DNA from: Rhineura floridana
Lineage: Eukaryota > Chordata > Lepidosauria > Squamata > Rhineuridae
DNA length: 64,000 nucleotides
Assembly (NCBI RefSeq): GCF_030035675.1
Contig: NC_084483.1
Location: 150,702,925-150,766,924, forward strand
Direction of reading: 5' to 3'
Shown here: piece by piece, positions 12,356 to 24,324 of the stretch
Numbering within the stretch: position 1 is the first letter of the stretch
How the letters are laid out: each line of letters starts with the position of its first letter
Translations under genes and position numbers: made by a program
The notes under the pieces: model-generated
What the model was told of the DNA's origin: nothing
What the model saw: the letters and a program-made list of their open reading frames with translations, nothing else
Databases searched by the model: none

Positions 12356-13475
12356 CTCTATATAAGGGCAACAGTTTTGTCTGCAAGCTCCACCTTCACC
12401 GAAAGGGGCCCAGCCTGCTTCAGTAATCTTTTACTTCTACAGAGCAGGGGACACTCTGGTTGTACCAGGGTTTCTGCAATGGTATCAATGTGACATCCTT
12501 GGAATGGATGGTACTGGTCCCACAGATTTGTCTCATGGACTGGCCCTGCATGCAATTCCACATCTGACTCGAGTCTTCAACCGTATCCCCTGAAGAAGGG
12601 GAATCTGACCCCAGAGTCATGACACTGGAGGCAGTGATGGGTTGGATGACAAATAAACTGAAAGTGAATTCCAACAAGATGGAGCTGCTGTGAATTGGTG
12701 ATTCCCAGGTCCAGGGATTAGGGGAGTGGCATATTCTAGGTGGAGTTGCCCTCCCTCTGAGGGAGCAGCTGATAGTCTGTGCGTACTTTTTGATTCTACC
12801 TTGTCATTGGAGGCCCAGGTGGCTGTAGCGGTGCAGAGCATCTATCTCCAACTCTAGCTGTGTCTGGTTGGGGGAACCCTGGCCACAGTAATACTGGTTA
12901 TAGTACTGTATTGCACTCTATGCTGGGTTGCCCTTGAAGACTCTTTGGAGATTGCAGCTAGTGCAAAGTGCAGTTGCAAGGATGTTGACTAATATAGCTG
13001 TGTAAGACCATTTGGTATGGGACTTGAAATATTTACACAGCTTGTATCACTGAGCCCAATGCAAAGGGTTGATTCTGACATATAAAGCCTTAAACAGCTT
13101 AGGAACTTGCAGCCTAATGGGGCACTTCCCCCTGAAGTGTCCATCCCATGATTTGAGATGGCTCTTTTTGTTGTACCATCACCAGACAAGATCCAGAGTC
13201 CCAGAACTTGTAATAGGGACTTCTTGAGGAGGTACCCTTTTCCTTGCAGGTTAGAATAGTGACAACATTGGCTAATGTTTCTTTTCCATGAGGCCTTTGA
13301 GTGAACAGCTTTGGCCTATGTTGATGTACACTGAATTTTATATAATGATTTGTTTGCTGTGCAGCTTTGCATTTCATTTTATGTTCAATTTTTTTTGGTT
13401 GTTGTAATCCATCCTGAGATCATTTTATGATGAAGGGTGGGATATACGTTTTAATTAATAAATAACTAAATAGTA
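12356..13475 (+). mobile_element. L2-like LINE, decayed 5'-truncated copy
   Basis: Scattered RT C-terminal motifs of the L2 type survive on the + strand: GWMTNKLKVNSNK (about 12640), then LEAQVAVAVQ (about 12810), then the region matching the LQLVQ/SAAR block (about 12955). It ends with GGGTGGGATATACG and an AT-rich tail. Many stops and indels make it much older than the copy at 20-22 kb. Confidence 0.7.
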
Positions 13476-13895
13476 GTTGGCTTTATCCTGCAGACCCAGG
13501 AAAAATGTGTTAGCCCTCTAGTGCTCCCTTGCATGACTGAACAAATACATTGGGGCAGGGATTGGGCTGAGATAGAGTGAAAGGCTGTGCTCCTTAGAAG
13601 CTCACCCTCAGAGTTTGCCAATTTTGACAAACTGATGAAAGAGATGATGTTGCACTATAGCACCACAAGGTCTTTAAATAAGTGGCTACAAGGTGTAGAG
13701 CGGAGACAGGTGCAAAGCAGGACACTGCTGCAAATGTGTTCAAGGTACTTCTAGTCCCTTCACTGGAGAAGGAAACAGGTAATTGGTGGTAGTTTCAGTT
13801 GGCCAGCACCATGGGTTACATGGCAGGCAAATGGGAAGTTTTAATGTTAGCAGCTGGCTGCCAAATGATGCCAGTGCACTCCCCTATTGTTACAG
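13476..13895. other. Non-coding, no recognised feature
   Basis: No gene or repeat was recognised. Confidence 0.4.
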
Positions 13896-14006
13896 GTTAT
13901 TGTTAATCCATCAAGGAAGACAGGAGTTTTGATTGCTCAAAACCAGCTACGGTTATTGTTAATCCATTAGGAAGACAGGAGTTTTGATTGCTCAAAACCA
14001 GCTACG
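13896..14006. repeat. 56-bp tandem duplication (two copies)
   Basis: The unit at 13896-13951 is repeated immediately at 13952-14006. The copies differ only by one substitution and one single-base indel (CCATCAAGG versus CCATTAGG), so the duplication is recent. Confidence 0.95.
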
Positions 14007-16419
14007 GTTTAGACATTTTAGTGCCTTGTTATGAAATGAATTATTTATCTGAAAGATACCAAAGATCAAGATTTCTTTTTTTGTATTTATTTTCATAAGG
14101 TGTTGTTTGGGCCTGAATGAGAGAGAGAGAGAGAGAGAGAGTCTTCTACATAATGCCAAGCATTGCATTTTAAATTAGCAACAGCTATTTTAACAGGAAT
14201 GAGAAGCTGCTGGACAGCAGCCACGGCCAACCACTGAGAGGAAGAAATTATGAAGGATCCTTATCTTTTGGAATCTGAATAGATTTTGATTGGTGATCTT
14301 TACTGAACACAGAGAATTTGCCTCTTCCCTGCCACTCTTGCCCTCCATCTCTGCCAGCATTCTGTATGATATATTTTGTTCTGCTCAAGTCATTTTGAAA
14401 GTGGGAACCTGGGGGCCAGAATGGAAGCACAAGAGCACACAGTTACGGTCAGCAGCGTGTGAAGACATTTAAAGTGCTGGACAGTAATCACAAGAGATTA
14501 GTTTTTGTAATTGCTTATGTTTTATTTTTGTTCCCAGTTCCCCCTGAATTTCTAAAGGGTGAGGGAGCGGTCTGTAGAAATTGTAAGGAGAAACCCTCTG
14601 GAGACCAATTTAAGTTTTCAAGACCAATTTTGGGCTTGTGGGTTATTGCTATTTGGACTAATTATATAAAGAGTTCACAAAAGAAGGGGGCATGGAAACC
14701 TGCAACTGTTCTTCACAAACATTGTTTTTCTTTTCAAAGATATGCATATTGCTTTATTTAAAAAGACTGTGAGTGTTTTTTGCCAAGGGATGCCAAGAAC
14801 ACTTTTAGGGTACAATGCTACCATCAGGTTTGTGAAACCTACACACAAAGTGCAGGAAAGCAGCCTAAAGACTGGAATGTCACTTTTGAACGTTAATGTG
14901 GTATAGAAAGCAAAAGAGAGTCCTTTTAAAATTGAATGTACCTTCTAGACAATGCAGGGTTTTCATTCAATTTATAGCCACAGAAAATGCAAAAAGCAGA
15001 AGCATCACTTGCATTTTTTTTTTAAAAAAAATAACCTTTGTCTTTCATGAGAAAGTATTCTCCGAATTAGACAGCAGCAGCAATTATGCCTTGGCTAGAG
15101 TACCATGGCCATTTTTAATCGTAAAAGAATGTGAGGGCTCGCTATTTATACTTCGCTTAAATTATTTCCCCCTTTTAAAAAAACAGAATTATAATAATTA
15201 CTCTTTTTCAATGTATATTGTTTTGTTAAATATAAGTTCTTAAAACAGAAAAAAGAAAGAATTTAGGATTTTAGGGCAAGAATGTATTTGGTGACCTCCA
15301 TCTCAGCTAAGGGGTAAATTCTTCTTTGGCTACTCCTGCAGGTTAATGGGATTGATGTTGTAGGCTTCCAGTACTTCTAGGATCAGGATTAAGTCTATCC
15401 AACAGAGATATCAAAGACAGGGTTTGCAGAGCTTCTAAATTACCATGTACACAATGGAACTAGCGCCCACTCCCTCCCATATAGCACCCTGCGGGGGCTG
15501 GCTGAAGAGACACTGTGACATTGGTCTGACTTCTTTTAGTGCTGTGCGGAAATCTTTCCTCCAATTTCTCAAAAGTTTTCTTCCTCTGTAAAAGTGTCTT
15601 CTACTTTTCTACTTCTACATTCTCAGGGCACTTTAGCAATGATTTAGAATATCTGCAGGTATGTGCTTTACCTTATTGTTGTGCGGTGGGTGTGCATTTT
15701 TTTCCTTACCTGTAAACATTTCTCCAACACTTTCCCTGCCTTTCTACATTTCCTGTTCTGGAGAAGCCCCATGGAAGGAATTACGTCATGATGTCTTCCC
15801 CTGGGCTTTGTTTGAAACGTGGGAAGCTGGAAAGGCCACAGAGGACATGGCTACCTTGAAAGAGAAATTCACCGAAATTTGCTCTCCCCCTTGGATGAAT
15901 GCAGTTTCTTTTCTCATGTAAATGGAGAATGGTAGAGAGAAAAAATGCAGGTGAAATTTCCTACCCAGCACTATCTTCTCATGACTGGAAGCCTAGATCA
16001 CAAAAAAGAAAAGAGAGGAAAAGAGTTGACCACATTTATTTCCACCACAGGATTGTGGCACATTATCTAATTATGCTGGACTCAAAATCAGTTACAAATG
16101 ATAAATATTTAGCTCTAATTTCTGTGCTAAGTTCTATGTTCTTAATATTCCAGTATTTTGCTTCCTTGTTAGAGGAAAAAAAGACAAAGGACTTTTATAT
16201 AAAAGTGACAAGAGGCGCTAAAGACAAACCTACGTTAGTCCAAGAGTTCCTACTTACTTTTATTAGTTCTTTTCTTTCCTTCCTTGGCAGACTCTTTCAT
16301 CTGACAAATATAAGGCTATCTCCAGTATATGCTTTAACAGGTGACATTGTAGGTGACTACAGGCAGGTCTCCTGTCTTTCTTTGTCCCTTAACAATTTGG
16401 GCTTTTCTGCTCAGGTCTT
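14007..16419. other. Unique AT-rich non-coding stretch
   Basis: It includes a short (GA)n run at about 14119-14140. Otherwise no gene, RNA or repeat was recognised. It is one of the longest repeat-poor blocks upstream of VEGFA, so conserved non-coding elements are possible, but I cannot show conservation from one sequence. Confidence 0.4.
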
Positions 16420-16576
16420 AGGTCACATCCACACCATACTTTTAAACTACATGGCTTCCCCAAAAGTATCCTGGGAACTGTAGTTTGTTACGAGTGCTGG
16501 GAATTGTAGTTCTGCAAGGGGAAACTACCGTTCCCAGGAAAGCCATGTGGTTTAATTTATGATGTGGATGTGACCT
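16420..16576. mobile_element. Palindromic MITE with AGGTCACATCCACA ends
   Basis: The left end AGGTCACATCCACACCATA and right end TATGATGTGGATGTGACCT are near-perfect inverted repeats. Inside, CTGGGAACTGTAGTTTG and AAACTACCGTTCCCAGG continue the palindrome. This is the well-known GGGAACTGTAGTT-type amniote MITE. No clear target-site duplication was found. Confidence 0.8.
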
Positions 16577-18125
16577 CAGGCATCTATGTGGGAAGAAATA
16601 ACAGTGTCCCACAGTGCCTGTGTGCAAGGAGTGTAGCTGACCCAGTACCTCACCTGTCAGAAGGATACAAAAATCATGTACAGGATTCAGAGTAGAGCAG
16701 TATATTTTCTAAAGAACTGGGACCTTGTGATCTGTGAAGAAAAGATATGGGAATGGAACATGGCAAATTTAGTAATCATGTTAAGGAGTGGTTGGGAAAC
16801 ACATTGTGAGTTCAAAACAACAATTCTATATGTAATTTTAAGTATTGCACAGTTCACAATCAGTAGTAGTTGGTAGTCCAAATTTGATATTCAGTATCTG
16901 AAACCTAAACTAGGATGGATTTCTAGGAAAGCTATTGGTTAAAAATGCTGGAGGAAATTCTAATCTGGCACCTTACTCTAACTGGTTGCCTCTGTGCCTG
17001 GTTGGGTTCTGCTCAATTAACAATGGCTACAATTGACTGGTGTCTAACTTGAAACAGCTGCTCACCACCAGCAGTTGACCACCCAACAGAGAGAAACATC
17101 AAGGAGCCAAGAACTGCAGCACTGGCACCAGCTGTTTCCCTTCATTTACTCTGTATTACAGGATGCATCACTCATGCTATCAAAGGCTTATTCACCTGTA
17201 CATCATTATCTATACTGCTGAATATGACAGCTCTTGTCAGTGGTGCCCGTTAGGATTCGCACAGACACAAAAAGGGAATTGTCTCTAACCATAGCCAATA
17301 GTAAAAATAATGCAAAAGGCAGGGTAAACCCTTCTAGAATATTTCAATACCAGATAAATGCAAAAGCAATAGAAAAAATATAACTCAGACAGACAAATAC
17401 ACAGCCCCTCAACCAACCCAGGTTGCCCAAGGGACCACCCACTCCAGATTTGACCCCAGATCAATTTAGCGGCTGGACTAATTAAACCTATGGTGGGGAG
17501 GGGGGGAGGAGACACTGTGTCTACTTCCCCCATTCCAACAGAGGGCAAGAGGGTTTGATCCAGCAGGGGGCTGCTCCTTTGCGAGTGCCTTCCCTGCAGG
17601 GAAAGCACTTGAGAAGGAGCAGTAACTTTCACCCTGTAGGATTTGAATCTTTTGCTTAGCAGCTGGCAAGCAGAAGTTTCCATCCTGTGCAGTGCTGCTT
17701 TAGGAAGTGGGGCATTGGCCGGGCAGGAAGGAGAGAATGAGCAGAAAAGCCTACATCCAAAGGCATCCAAGCTAGCACCCTACATCCAAAGGTATCCACA
17801 CAGACCCTACCTTCTGCTGGGAAGACACAACCGGTCAGGTAGATCCCTCGTACTGTCCTTGGCCTTTTTGCACTCTCCTTCTTCCTGCCCAAGGCCCGCC
17901 TCTTCTTCCTGCCTGACGCCTCACCCCCACCCCCACCCCCAGACAGCTCTGGGCCACCCAATTGCTTTGGGCCACCTGATCTGATGTTCTCTCAACCGGA
18001 CTTGAGCAATGCCTGGATTCCCCAGAATTGGCTTGATTCTGTTCAGGACTCTGCTGAATAGCTTTAACAGATACCCGCATTTAATAGATCTGTAGTGAAC
18101 TCAAGCTCATAGTGATTCATGACTA
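16577..18125. other. Non-coding, no recognised gene
   Basis: Mostly unique. A short imperfect direct repeat of CCTACATCCAAAGG occurs at about 17750 and 17780. A CA-rich run lies at about 17925-17940. Confidence 0.4.
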
Positions 18126-18562
18126 GGGATGGGCAAATATGTCAATTTCAGTTTGTTTCTCATTTTTCCAATCTCAGCTTCAGATCCCCACCTTTCTGCA
18201 TAAGTTTGCTGTTTTTTTTAAATCCTCATAAGATTTGTCAGCGTTTCTTGCAAATTTCTCCTACCATACACATTTTTATATGCAACTTTGCCTGAAGTAC
18301 ACGTTTTTGCAAAGTAATTTGCCCCAACACAATTGTTTTTTGTATGTTATCTTCACTAAAATATGCTTTCATATGCACAGTATACCTTAGTATATGCATT
18401 TTTGTATGCATTACTTGGCTGGAGAACAGCATTCCAAAGTTCAGATAAGTGAAAATTTTGAAGGATAGCTTTGTTTCATTTCACACATTGTTTCGGAAAA
18501 TGTGAATTTGCTACATTTGCCTTTAAATGCAAACTAAATTGAATTTCTCTTCCATCCCTACT
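18126..18562. mobile_element. Unclassified dispersed repeat B, copy 1 (MITE-like)
   Basis: It is bounded by TAGGGATGGG on the left and CCATCCCTA on the right, an inverted pair. The interior is T-rich, with repeated TTTTTGTATGCA-type words. A second copy lies at about 30785-31145 in the same orientation. The ends suggest a non-autonomous DNA transposon, possibly hAT. Confidence 0.55.
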
Positions 18563-19054
18563 CATAAAGAGTGATGCTTCAATCATTATGAATTTGCAGC
18601 AAGCAAAGCACTTCCATAGACGAAACAAGATGCACAGTGCATGGAGATGGTAAGATGAGATTATCACACCTGTGCCTAGGAAGCTGTGATTGACTGCGGC
18701 TTCCCAGCCCATACAGTATATACTATGTGAATGTACACACAAATATAGTTAAATCTGATACCTGTAAATTGCCACTTCTGCAATTTTTACCTCTGATAAT
18801 CTGTATGTAATGCTCTTTCCTACAAGGAAGCTCTTTCATTGTAGAAAATGTGCAAGTTTTGATACAGAAAGTGAAAACACTAGAGACGGGTAATACATTT
18901 TTTTAAAAAAATAAGGGAAAATGAAACATGAGCTTTAAATGCTGGTACAGTGATAAAACTGGCCATAAAAGTAAGATTTATATCTGCTAACAAAAGGGAG
19001 GGAGTGCAAATGAAAAGAAATGACCAAGGAATGTGATTTATCCTGTTCAGGAAA
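18563..19054. other. Non-coding, no recognised feature
   Basis: No gene or repeat was recognised. Confidence 0.4.
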
Positions 19055-19490
19055 GGTAAACGAGTCACCGGTCAGCTAAAACTCTACTTAAAGGAATGCC
19101 TCCACTCTCACCAGGGGCGCCGTCGAACAAGATCGTCCATGAATGGTTCACTCCTTATTCCCCCTACAAAAGCAGCTAGACTGGAGAGGACTAGGTCAAG
19201 AGCCTTCTCTGTAGTGGCTTCTTCGCTATGGAATACCTTGCCAACTGACCTCCTCCAGGCCCCCTCCTTGCTGTGCTTTCAACGGGCCTTGAAGACTTGG
19301 CTCTTCAACCAGGCTGGGGAGGGGGTTTAGGTTGTTAGATTGCAGTTCTAGGGGTGGTTTTAATTTTTCTGCTTATGTTTCTTATGGAATGTATTTGTAT
19401 GTTATTGTATGTCACCCAGAGTGGCAGGATAACCCCTACCAGATGGGCATCTAACAAATTTAATTAATTAATAAGTAAATAAATAAAAAG
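19055..19490 (+). mobile_element. L2-like LINE 3' end, distinct subfamily
   Basis: A frame reads SRAFSVVASSLWNTLP followed by FQRALKTWLF (about 19195-19305), the last conserved RT-ORF block of L2-like LINEs. A 3' UTR and an AATTAATTAATAAG-type tail follow. The tail differs from the GGGCTCCTACTGGGAGG type seen elsewhere, so it is another subfamily. Confidence 0.75.
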
Positions 19491-19667
19491 GATGGCTGGG
19501 TGAGAAATGATCAGCCCAAACCATGATTTGATGTCTGAGGAATTCAACAGCAATAAGAGGTGTTTTGGTAACTGAATGTGTATAGGTGACATGAAATGCA
19601 TATAAATTGTAGGCACAAGCTCTAACATTGCAATTGCTAGTTTAGACATGCGCAAAAAAATCTAGAT

Positions 19668-19922
19668 CAGCCTTTGTCAACCTGGTGCCCTCCAGAGATT
19701 TTTGGAACAGGCCATGGCTCAGTGGTATAGCACCTGCTTTGCATGCAGAAGGTCCCATGTTCAGTCTCTGACATCTCCAAGTAGGAGAGCCGTTGCGGCA
19801 GTGTAGACGATTCTGAGCTAGATGGATCAATGTCTGACTTAGTATAAGGCAGTTTCGACTGGCTGGGGCTGATGCAAATTGTAATCCAAAATCTGTGGAT
19901 GGCACAAGGTTGACAAAGGCTG
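19668..19922. mobile_element. hAT-like MITE with 8-bp target-site duplication, split by a SINE
   Basis: The ends CAGCCTTTGTCAACCTGGTG and GGTTGACAAAGGCTG are inverted. The flanking 8-mers ATCTAGAT (19660-19667) and ATCTAGAG (19923-19930) match at 7 of 8, as expected for hAT insertion. A tRNA-derived SINE sits inside, so the MITE is the older of the two. Confidence 0.85.
19709..19857 (+). mobile_element. tRNA-Ala-derived SINE nested in the hAT-like MITE
   Basis: The head GGCCATGGCTCAGTGGTATA followed by GCTTTGCATGCAGAAGGTCC matches tRNA-Ala(TGC) with A- and B-box positions. The body ends with GACTTAGTATAAGGCAG. The same SINE occurs at about 38.5 kb (-), 52.5 kb (+) and 60.7 kb (+). It is not a functional tRNA gene. 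Confidence 0.85.
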
Positions 19923-20029
19923 ATCTAGAGAAAAAGCTGATTTAGAATGGAAGATTCCACCAAATAGATTCCACCAAGTGGTCTCCTCTTACATGGTGCT
20001 TGAGGTGATGAAGCAGTAGAGATGAGCAC

Positions 20030-22000
20030 AAGTGGAGCAGAGCACAGGCCGAATCCATGCAAATACAAGCTGGAGTTCATTATTTGAGCCTAAACTATCC
20101 AGTGATGGCAACGAAGAAAGAACACTTTTCTGTGCAGTGACGTCCAGCAGAACTATTTTGAGTGGTGCATGGATGCTTTATGCAGGCCCTCAGAGTGATC
20201 ATAATCAGAATACTGTGACTTATTTGCTCAGCAGTACAACCACTTACATACACTCTGATTTGCCAGCCACTTTAGATGTAGTTCAATTGCTGGATGCTAC
20301 CAGGAAACTGTTGTCTCCTTTGCTTGGATTAATTTGAGTTGTTGCAGACTGAGGATGTATAAAAGGGTTTAGAGAGCTGTAGTCATTGCTTATAACAGTA
20401 AAGAGGTTCTGTGAAGTCCTAAATGCTTCATTATGAGAATGGGTGGTCCTGATAATTTTGGAGAAGGTGGTAATTATCTTCCTTTATTAGGAGAAGGACG
20501 GGGAGTGCGACCCTGTTACTCTTACTTGATCTCTCGACAGCTTTTGATACCGTTGACCATGGTATTCTTCTGGGCCAACTTGGTGAGATGGGTATTGAAG
20601 GCACTGTTTTACAGTGATTCCGATCCTATCTCCAAGGTTGTTTTCAAAGAATAGCATTGGGTAATTGTCTTTCGGCCCCCTGGCAGTTATGCTGTGGGGT
20701 GCCGCAGGGTACAATCTTGTTCCCCATGCTGTTTAACATCTATATGAAGTCCTTGGGAGCAGTCATTAGGAGATTTTGGGTGAGGTGGCAGCAGTATGCT
20801 GATGATACCCAGTTTATTTCTCTGTAACATCTGAGTCAGAAGAGGCCGTGCAAACCCTGGACTGCTGCCTGGATTCGGTGGTGGGCTGGATGAGGGCCAA
20901 TAAACTGAGTCTGAATCCTAGCAAGACGGAGACGCTGTGGATTGGTGGTTCCCAAGTTTTGATAACTGGTCAGTTGCCTGCTTTGGATGGGGTCATACTC
21001 CTTCTGAAAGAGCAGGTCCGTAGTCTGCGGGTGCTCTTGGATCCATCTTTGTTGCTAGAGGCCCAGGTGACCTCAGTGGTTAGGACTGCCTTTTACCAAC
21101 TTTGGCTGGTAAGACAGCTGGATCTGTTTCTGGACCGGGATAGCCTGACCACTGTTATCCACACATTGGTAACCTCTAGCCTGGATTTCTGTAACACGCT
21201 CTATGTGGGGCTGCCCTTGAGGTTAGTCCAGAAGCTGCAGCTGGTGCAAAATGCAGCGTCGAGACTGCTCACTGGGGCAGGGTATCACCAACATGTCACC
21301 CCGCTGCTGAAAGAACTGCACTGGCTACCTATTAGCTACTGGGCTAAGTTCAAGGTTCTAGTTTTGGTGTACAAAGAACTATACAGCTTGGGACCAGGAT
21401 ACCTGAAAGACTGTCTTATCCTTTATATACCCAGTCAGTCACTGTGCTGTGCAGGTAAGGGCCTCCTGCAGATACCATCTTATCAGGAGGTCCATTCCGC
21501 ACAACATAGGAAGTGGAATTTTAGTTTAGTGGCATCTACCCTTTGGAATTCTCTACCCTTAAATATTAGACAGGCGCCATCTCTGTTATCTTTTCTGTGC
21601 CTTCTGAAGACTTTCCTCTTTCAACTTTCCTCTTTCCTCTTTCAGCTTTCCTCTTTCCTCTGTAAACCGCCCAGAGAGCTTCGGCTATGAGGCAGTATAC
21701 AAGTATAATAAATAAATAAATAAATAAATTAAGCAGAGACTTTATCCCAGTTTGTGTCTATGTTGGAATTGCTTTTTAATATATTTTTAAAGTTTTTTTT
21801 AAAAAAAGATGTTTTGACGCTTTAAAAAATGTTTTTAAAGATGTTTTAATATGTTTTTAATGGTTGCTTTGTTTTAATATATTTTAAAGTCTGTTTTTAT
21901 TATGTTTTAAAGTGTTTTTAGTGCTTTTGTTTGCTGTCCTGGGCTCCTACTGGGAGAAAGGGCAGGATATAAATCTAATAAATAAATAAATATGATATCA
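20030..22000 (+). mobile_element. L2-like LINE, longest copy, 5' truncated
   Basis: RT motifs run in order: AFDTVDH (about 20540), GVPQGTI and FNIY (about 20700-20740), YADDTQ (about 20795, catalytic box), NKLSLNPSKTE (about 20900), LDFCNTL (about 21180), QNAASRLLTG (about 21247) and [15 protein letters not shown] (about 21540). The C-terminal 280 codons (20848-21690) are open, but stops and a frameshift interrupt the upstream half, so it is dead. At about 21660-21720 it carries a second LINE-type tail (GTAAACCGCCCAGAGAGCTT), then resumes its own 3' UTR to an (AATA)n end near 21990. Confidence 0.85.
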
Positions 22001-22069
22001 GGTGTGGGGTGCTGGGTGTAGTTTGGGGAAAATAGCCTTGTGGGCCAAATCAGGACCTGTCACCAAATG

Positions 22070-22557
22070 AGGGTGCACAGTTGACAGTGTTGAAGGAGGC
22101 AACTATAAGCCCTCTCCTAATGAAAACTTCACATGATCCAGCAGTGTTTAGCAACTGCAGACCTTTAGTGTGGTGGCACCTATCCTGTGGAATTCCTTAC
22201 CCTTAAATATTAAATAGGTACAATCTCTGTTATCTTTTTGGTGCCTATTGAAGACCTTCCTCTTTCAACAAGCCTTTTAAATTGAGACCTTATCCCAGTC
22301 TGTGTTTGTGTTGGAATTGCTTTTTAATATATTTTTAACCCTTTGTTTTTTTTAAAACAATGTTTTTAACCTTTTTTTAAAGATGTCTTGAAAGTTTTTT
22401 AAAAAAATGTTTTTAAAGATGTTTTGTTTTAATGTATTTTAAAGTCGGTTTTTATGATGTTTTAAAGTGTTTTTAGTGCTTTTGTTTGCTGCCCTGGGCT
22501 CCTACTGGGAGGAAGGGCGGGATATAAATCAAATAATAAATAAATAAATAAATAAAT
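22070..22557 (+). mobile_element. L2-like LINE, internally deleted copy
   Basis: It begins with the 5'-side block GGCAACTATAAGCCCTCTCC, then jumps at about 22160 from AACTGCAGACC directly to the RT-ORF end (TTTAGTGTGGTGGCACCTA). It continues through the whole 3' UTR to GGGCTCCTACTGGGAGGAAG and an (AATA)n tail. The RT core is missing. It lies immediately downstream of the 20-22 kb copy in the same orientation. Confidence 0.8.
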
Positions 22558-22589
22558 AATTAGGCCATACACCAAAAACAAACACCCTC

Positions 22590-23190
22590 TTTGGACAATT
22601 GAATGAGTTGCATCAAGAGATGAGTTGTATTGATGCACGTTGCTGAAGCCTACATCGGGACAGTCATGGGATCCTGATCATTCTCCCAGAACTTTTGTAT
22701 GCTTTAAGTATGATGTATTATGAGATTCTTCTACACAGATATCTTCCAGAATGTGGTGAGATGGAGAACATTGGTTCTGTTCCATAATACACGTTTCAGG
22801 ATGCTGCAAAGCTTTGTGTTGACTCCCATGTTATTTAACATGTACTGGAAACTGCTCGGAGAGTGATCTGGAGATTTGGAGTGACGTGACATCAATATGT
22901 TAAAGAGAAATATCCTGGAGAAACAGTAAAAGCGATAAATGGGTGTTTGGTGTCAGCAAAGAGCTGGATGACAGCTAGTAAACTAACACTTTATTCCGGT
23001 CATGATGGAGGTGCTGCTAGCAGTATAGTTCAGCTGATCACGGAGCAGGTGTCAACCTGTAGGACTGAACTCACCCTTAAGGATCAGGTTCCCAGTTTGG
23101 GAATACTATATGATCCTTCCCTCACTTTGGATACCCAGATAGTGCCTGTGGAAGCTGGGTCACCTGCAGCCCCTCCTAAATAGGGAGAGC
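22590..23190 (+). mobile_element. L2-like LINE fragment, decayed
   Basis: Traces of RT motifs in order: a TPMLFNMY-like block (about 22825), SWMTASKLTL (about 22960) and VPSLGILYDPSLTLDTQI (about 23088). Stops are frequent. It is the third L2-like piece in a row on the + strand. Confidence 0.65.
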
Positions 23191-23284
23191 CTTGCAAAAG
23201 TTGTTCAAGCTTTGGTAACATCCCGACCGTCTTTCTTCTGGAGAAAAAGAGGGACAAGGGGTCCTAAGGAACCCCAAGGACTGA

Positions 23285-23565
23285 ATTACATTTATGGACA
23301 AGGGGTTGGGAAACTTTTTCACCCAAGGGCCACATTACTTCATGGGAGACCTTCTGGGGGGCACATGCCAGTGGTGTGTGTGGCCAAAGTGGATGTGCAA
23401 GAGGCATTTTCATAGCCAAGTAAAATCTTTAGAGGTGGGCACAGAGCAGAGCCAATGAGGGGTGTGACCTGGGGGTGTTGGCTTGGGCAGAGGACCAGAC
23501 AGAGAGGCCTGGGAGGGGACCACATTCAGCCCCTGGGCCTGAGGTATATTACCCTGCTCTGCTAA
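23285..23565. mobile_element. Probable hAT-like MITE (AAGGGGTTGGGAAAC family)
   Basis: The left end AAGGGGTTGGGAAACTTTTT with AAGGGCCACATTACTT, and the right end CCCTGGGCCTGAGG, match a common squamate non-autonomous hAT layout. The right terminal repeat is decayed. Confidence 0.45.
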
Positions 23566-23756
23566 ATTATGAAAAGTTAATTAATAAGCCTGGAACCACA
23601 ACAAATGTACTGTTATCTCCGTTGGGACAGTTACTAGTTAATAAAATCTCTACTGACAACCGCATCCATATAAAATATTTCAGCCTGCATCTTTTCCACT
23701 GGTAGCCTTACCGATAGCATCAACTTGCATAGGGTTAGGCACATTTGTCTGTTGCA

Positions 23757-23850
23757 AAAAAACAAGAAGTCTTGTGGCACCTTGAAGGCTAACATTAATT
23801 ATGACATAAAATTGTGTGGACCATATCATTCAAGAGTAGTGCCGCTAGGC
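23757..23850. mobile_element. Dispersed repeat with AGTCTTGTGGCACCTT motif
   Basis: AAGAAGTCTTGTGGCACCTT then GAAGGCTAACATTAATTATG is a familiar sauropsid DNA-transposon end. Only one side is visible. Confidence 0.4.
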
Positions 23851-24324
23851 ACACATCTGCCTGGACAAACAAGAACTACCAAACTCAATCTAAAACCTGC
23901 TCCAATTCCCAAATGGGCTGGAGATCCTTGCAGCTACTCAGCAGCAGTCAGCGCTTCTCCTCATCATAGATCCCAGATTCCTCCAATTGCCCTCAAACCT
24001 AGGCTTCGCCCTCTCCACCCCTACTGCTTCTAATCAGTCAGTGGGACCTCATTGTGGTTGCTTCCAAATGGTCTGTTTATTGAGCATTCATCCTGATTTG
24101 TTTGCATAAAGTTTGCAGGGAGGTAATATGACACTTTACTGAGCGCTCATATTTGTTTGTTTCCAAGGAGGTTTTATCACATCTCATCAAGCAATTGCTA
24201 TCCCACACTTTCCAGTACACTTCCCCGTCACTCTCATTAATGCAAAAAGTTTCACTTTTTTGGAAGCAGGCTGGTTGTACAAGAGCTTAAAATCCACTTA
24301 AATTGTGCAACCTGAAATTGCAGA
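23851..24324. other. Non-coding, no recognised feature
   Basis: No gene or repeat was recognised. Confidence 0.4.

Noticed and set aside
19709-19781. tRNA-Ala-like sequence as a functional tRNA gene
   Set aside because: The same head is attached to the same SINE body at four places, and the cloverleaf is imperfect.
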